The notes beneath the pieces are model-generated. The model was not told the origin of the DNA and did no database searches. It was given only the letters and a program-made list of their open reading frames with translations. 6,592 nt of DNA from Rhodospirillaceae bacterium (GTDB lineage: Bacteria > Pseudomonadota > Alphaproteobacteria > Rhodospirillales > Magnetospirillaceae): the NCBI GenBank assembly GCA_013349735.1, contig DUZC01000168.1, positions 1 through 6,592 on the forward strand, given 5' to 3'. A program made the translations under genes and the position numbers. Positions 5,817 through 6,592 of this stretch are shown in pieces (position 1 is the stretch's first letter; the number at the start of each line of letters is the position of its first letter).

Positions 5817-6386
5817 TCAGGACCCGAAATGGATCTGATATTGATCGGGGTCGGAAGGAATGCCCACGGCCTTCGGTTGGGTCGGGGAGCGGGTAAACAT
5901 CATGGCCGGCGGCATCACCCGGGTGTAGATGGTCGAGGCAAAATAGCCCAGAACCTCGCGGTAAGCGGCCCGTTTGAACGGAACCACCAGGTCAATCATG
6001 GCTGGCGGGGAAACCCATTGCCAGTCATCAAATTCGGCATGAGGGGTGTCGATGCAGATATGGCGATTGCGTCCGGTAAACAGCAATAGATACCAAAGAT
6101 GCTGCTGCCCCCGATAGAGCTGCGCCCGTTTCGATTTACTGCCTTCCGGATAGTCATAGCGCACCCAGCGCGGAAAGACCTCGAGGATGTCAGCCTTTCT
6201 GGTTCCCAACTCTTCCTGCAATTCTCGGAAGACCGCCAGATCCGGGTTTTCATCCGGGCCAATACCGCCCTGAGGCATTTGCCATGGCGGCGCACGCCCG
6301 TCCCGCCGCCGCCCAGCGAAGACCTGGCCATGCCGATTGATTAAAACTATCCCCACCCCGGACCGATAGCTGGTTGGTTCTTTCAT
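5817..6386 (-). CDS. rppH: RNA pyrophosphohydrolase (Nudix family)
   Basis: RppH removes pyrophosphate from the 5' triphosphate end of mRNA in the cytoplasm, which opens the transcript to RNase E decay. The 189-residue protein starts SYRSGVGIVLINRHGQVFAGRR and has WQMPQGGI at 35-42. The complete Nudix box spans 40-62: G40, E46, then R54-E-L-Q-E58-E59-L-G-T, with the metal-binding glutamates present. Also typical of RppH are YRGQQHLWYLLLF (91-103), EFDDWQWVSP (118-127) and VVPFKRAAYREVLGYF (134-149). After about residue 155 there is a Pro- and Met-containing tail of some 30 residues that the core family (about 160 residues) lacks. The ATG at 6386 has GGAGG 6 bases upstream, which fixes the start. 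Its stop lies 22 bp from the olsB stop, tail to tail, with only a weak 4-bp stem between. Upstream lies a cluster of palindromes. Confidence 0.93.
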   Translation of the reverse strand: MKEPTSYRSGVGIVLINRHGQVFAGRRRDGRAPPWQMPQGGIGPDENPDLAVFRELQEELGTRKADILEVFPRWVRYDYPEGSKSKRAQLYRGQQHLWYLLLFTGRNRHICIDTPHAEFDDWQWVSPPAMIDLVVPFKRAAYREVLGYFASTIYTRVMPPAMMFTRSPTQPKAVGIPSDPDQYQIHFGS

Positions 6387-6454
6387 ACAGCGCCTCCGGA
6401 TGGGCGACTCATAGCATGACCGACCAGCCTCTGGCGAGTCTCAGCAGGGCCACT
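6387..6454. other. Upstream region of rppH
   Basis: This stretch holds the rppH Shine-Dalgarno site (GGAGG, minus strand) and no open frame of note. A TGC-TATGAG on the minus strand near 6406-6414 resembles an extended -10 box, but no -35 match is visible, so I do not call a promoter. GACTCGCC and GAGTCGCC (minus strand) are near-copies about 30 bases apart. Confidence 0.4.
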
Positions 6455-6498
6455 AGAGTTTTTCGCATTTTAACTGAATCAAAAAGCTGAAAAACTCT
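6455..6498. repeat. Long hairpin, 10-bp outer stem
   Basis: AGAGTTTTTC (6455-6464) pairs perfectly with GAAAAACTCT (6489-6498). Inside it, GC pairs with GC (with a one-base bulge) and TTTT with AAAA, leaving a loop of about 9 bases (AACTGAATC plus neighbours). Both arms are T- or A-rich, so the hairpin reads similarly on either strand. Confidence 0.7.
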
Positions 6499-6519
6499 TA
6501 AGCCCGAGCGGCGCTTGAG
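6497..6519. repeat. Short hairpin, 7 pairs with one wobble
   Basis: CTTAAGC (6497-6503) pairs with GCTTGAG (6513-6519) with one T-G pair and a GC-rich 9-base loop. It overlaps the preceding hairpin by two bases, so the two may compete. Confidence 0.4.
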
Positions 6520-6523
6520 CATT

Positions 6524-6542
6524 GAAAAATCGGAGATTTTTC
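6524..6542. repeat. Perfect 8-bp hairpin GAAAAATC-GGA-GATTTTTC
   Basis: Exact arms at 6524-6531 and 6535-6542 with a 3-base loop. On the plus strand the 3' arm is T-rich, as in a weak bidirectional terminator, but the stem is AT-rich and no separate T run follows. Confidence 0.55.
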
Positions 6543-6557
6543 GTTCGCACAGGGGCC

Positions 6558-6592
6558 CTAGAGTGCTTCAGTTTAAAACTGATGCACTCTAG
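6558..6592. repeat. 35-bp near-perfect palindrome at the window edge
   Basis: CTAGAGTGC (6558-6566) pairs with GCACTCTAG (6584-6592), then one T-T mismatch, then TCAGTTT (6568-6574) pairs with AAACTGA (6576-6582) about a single central A at 6575. That gives 16 of 17 pairs and almost no loop, so it is symmetrical as DNA. It ends on the last base of the window and may extend further. Confidence 0.8.

Larger units (their letters stand above)
6445..6592. repeat. Cluster of palindromic repeats (REP/BIME-like element)
   Basis: Four inverted repeats follow one another in 138 bases: 6455-6498, 6497-6519, 6524-6542 and 6558-6592. Two copies of a 15-base motif, CAGGGCCACTAGAGT (6445-6459) and CAGGGGCCCTAGAGT (6550-6564), match at 13 positions and lead into the first and last palindromes. 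The first and last palindromes also share TTTTAACTGAA-like cores (plus and minus strand respectively). No coding frame covers the region. This pattern fits a mosaic of short palindromic repeats of the kind scattered between genes; copies elsewhere in the genome would prove it. A structured RNA or the 3' end of a neighbouring transcript is the alternative. Confidence 0.55.

Noticed and set aside
6445..6592. CRISPR array or tRNA/rRNA gene in the right-hand non-coding region
   Set aside because: The repeats are palindromes of different sequence and spacing rather than equal direct repeats with unique spacers, and no cloverleaf or CCA-end pattern is visible.

Overview
This window looks like chromosomal DNA of an alphaproteobacterium, probably in or near the Rhodospirillales. 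The reasons are a Phasin_2-type phasin with an operator of the kind bound by alphaproteobacterial PhaR, an HBM-type chemoreceptor, an OlsB-like ornithine lipid acyltransferase, an RppH with the alphaproteobacterial look, and moderately GC-rich coding DNA. The genus cannot be named from this sequence. The proteins suggest a motile cell with c-di-GMP signalling, polyhydroxyalkanoate (PHA) storage and possibly ornithine lipids.

Layout: (1) 2-2080 (+), the 3' part of a PAS-PAS-GGDEF-EAL c-di-GMP protein whose start lies left of the window. (2) 2081-2186, a convergent gap with two hairpins in a row; one is capped by UUCG when read on the minus strand and fits the end of the phasin transcript. (3) 2187-2534 (-), a 115-residue phasin. 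(4) 2535-2661, the phasin control region: a Shine-Dalgarno site, a -35/-10 pair, a 29-bp palindrome centred on CTGC-N3-GCAG (PhaR-type operator), and a second dyad that may end the upstream transcript. (5) 2662-4734 (-), an HBM methyl-accepting chemotaxis protein. (6) 4735-5005, an AT-rich divergent spacer with dyads and a promoter candidate. (7) 5006-5794 (+), an OlsB-like N-acyltransferase. (8) 5817-6386 (-), the Nudix RNA pyrophosphohydrolase RppH, convergent with olsB and 22 bp from it. (9) 6387-6592, non-coding, with a run of four consecutive inverted repeats and a 13/15 direct repeat that look like a palindromic repeat element; it runs to the window edge.

The genes do not form one operon. 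Each seems to be its own transcription unit, except that the chemoreceptor and phasin share a strand with 127 bp between them. The parts best worth a second look are regulatory: the phasin operator and promoter, and the palindrome cluster at the right end. I saw no clear sign of a new multi-gene system, prophage, CRISPR array, insertion sequence or RNA gene.
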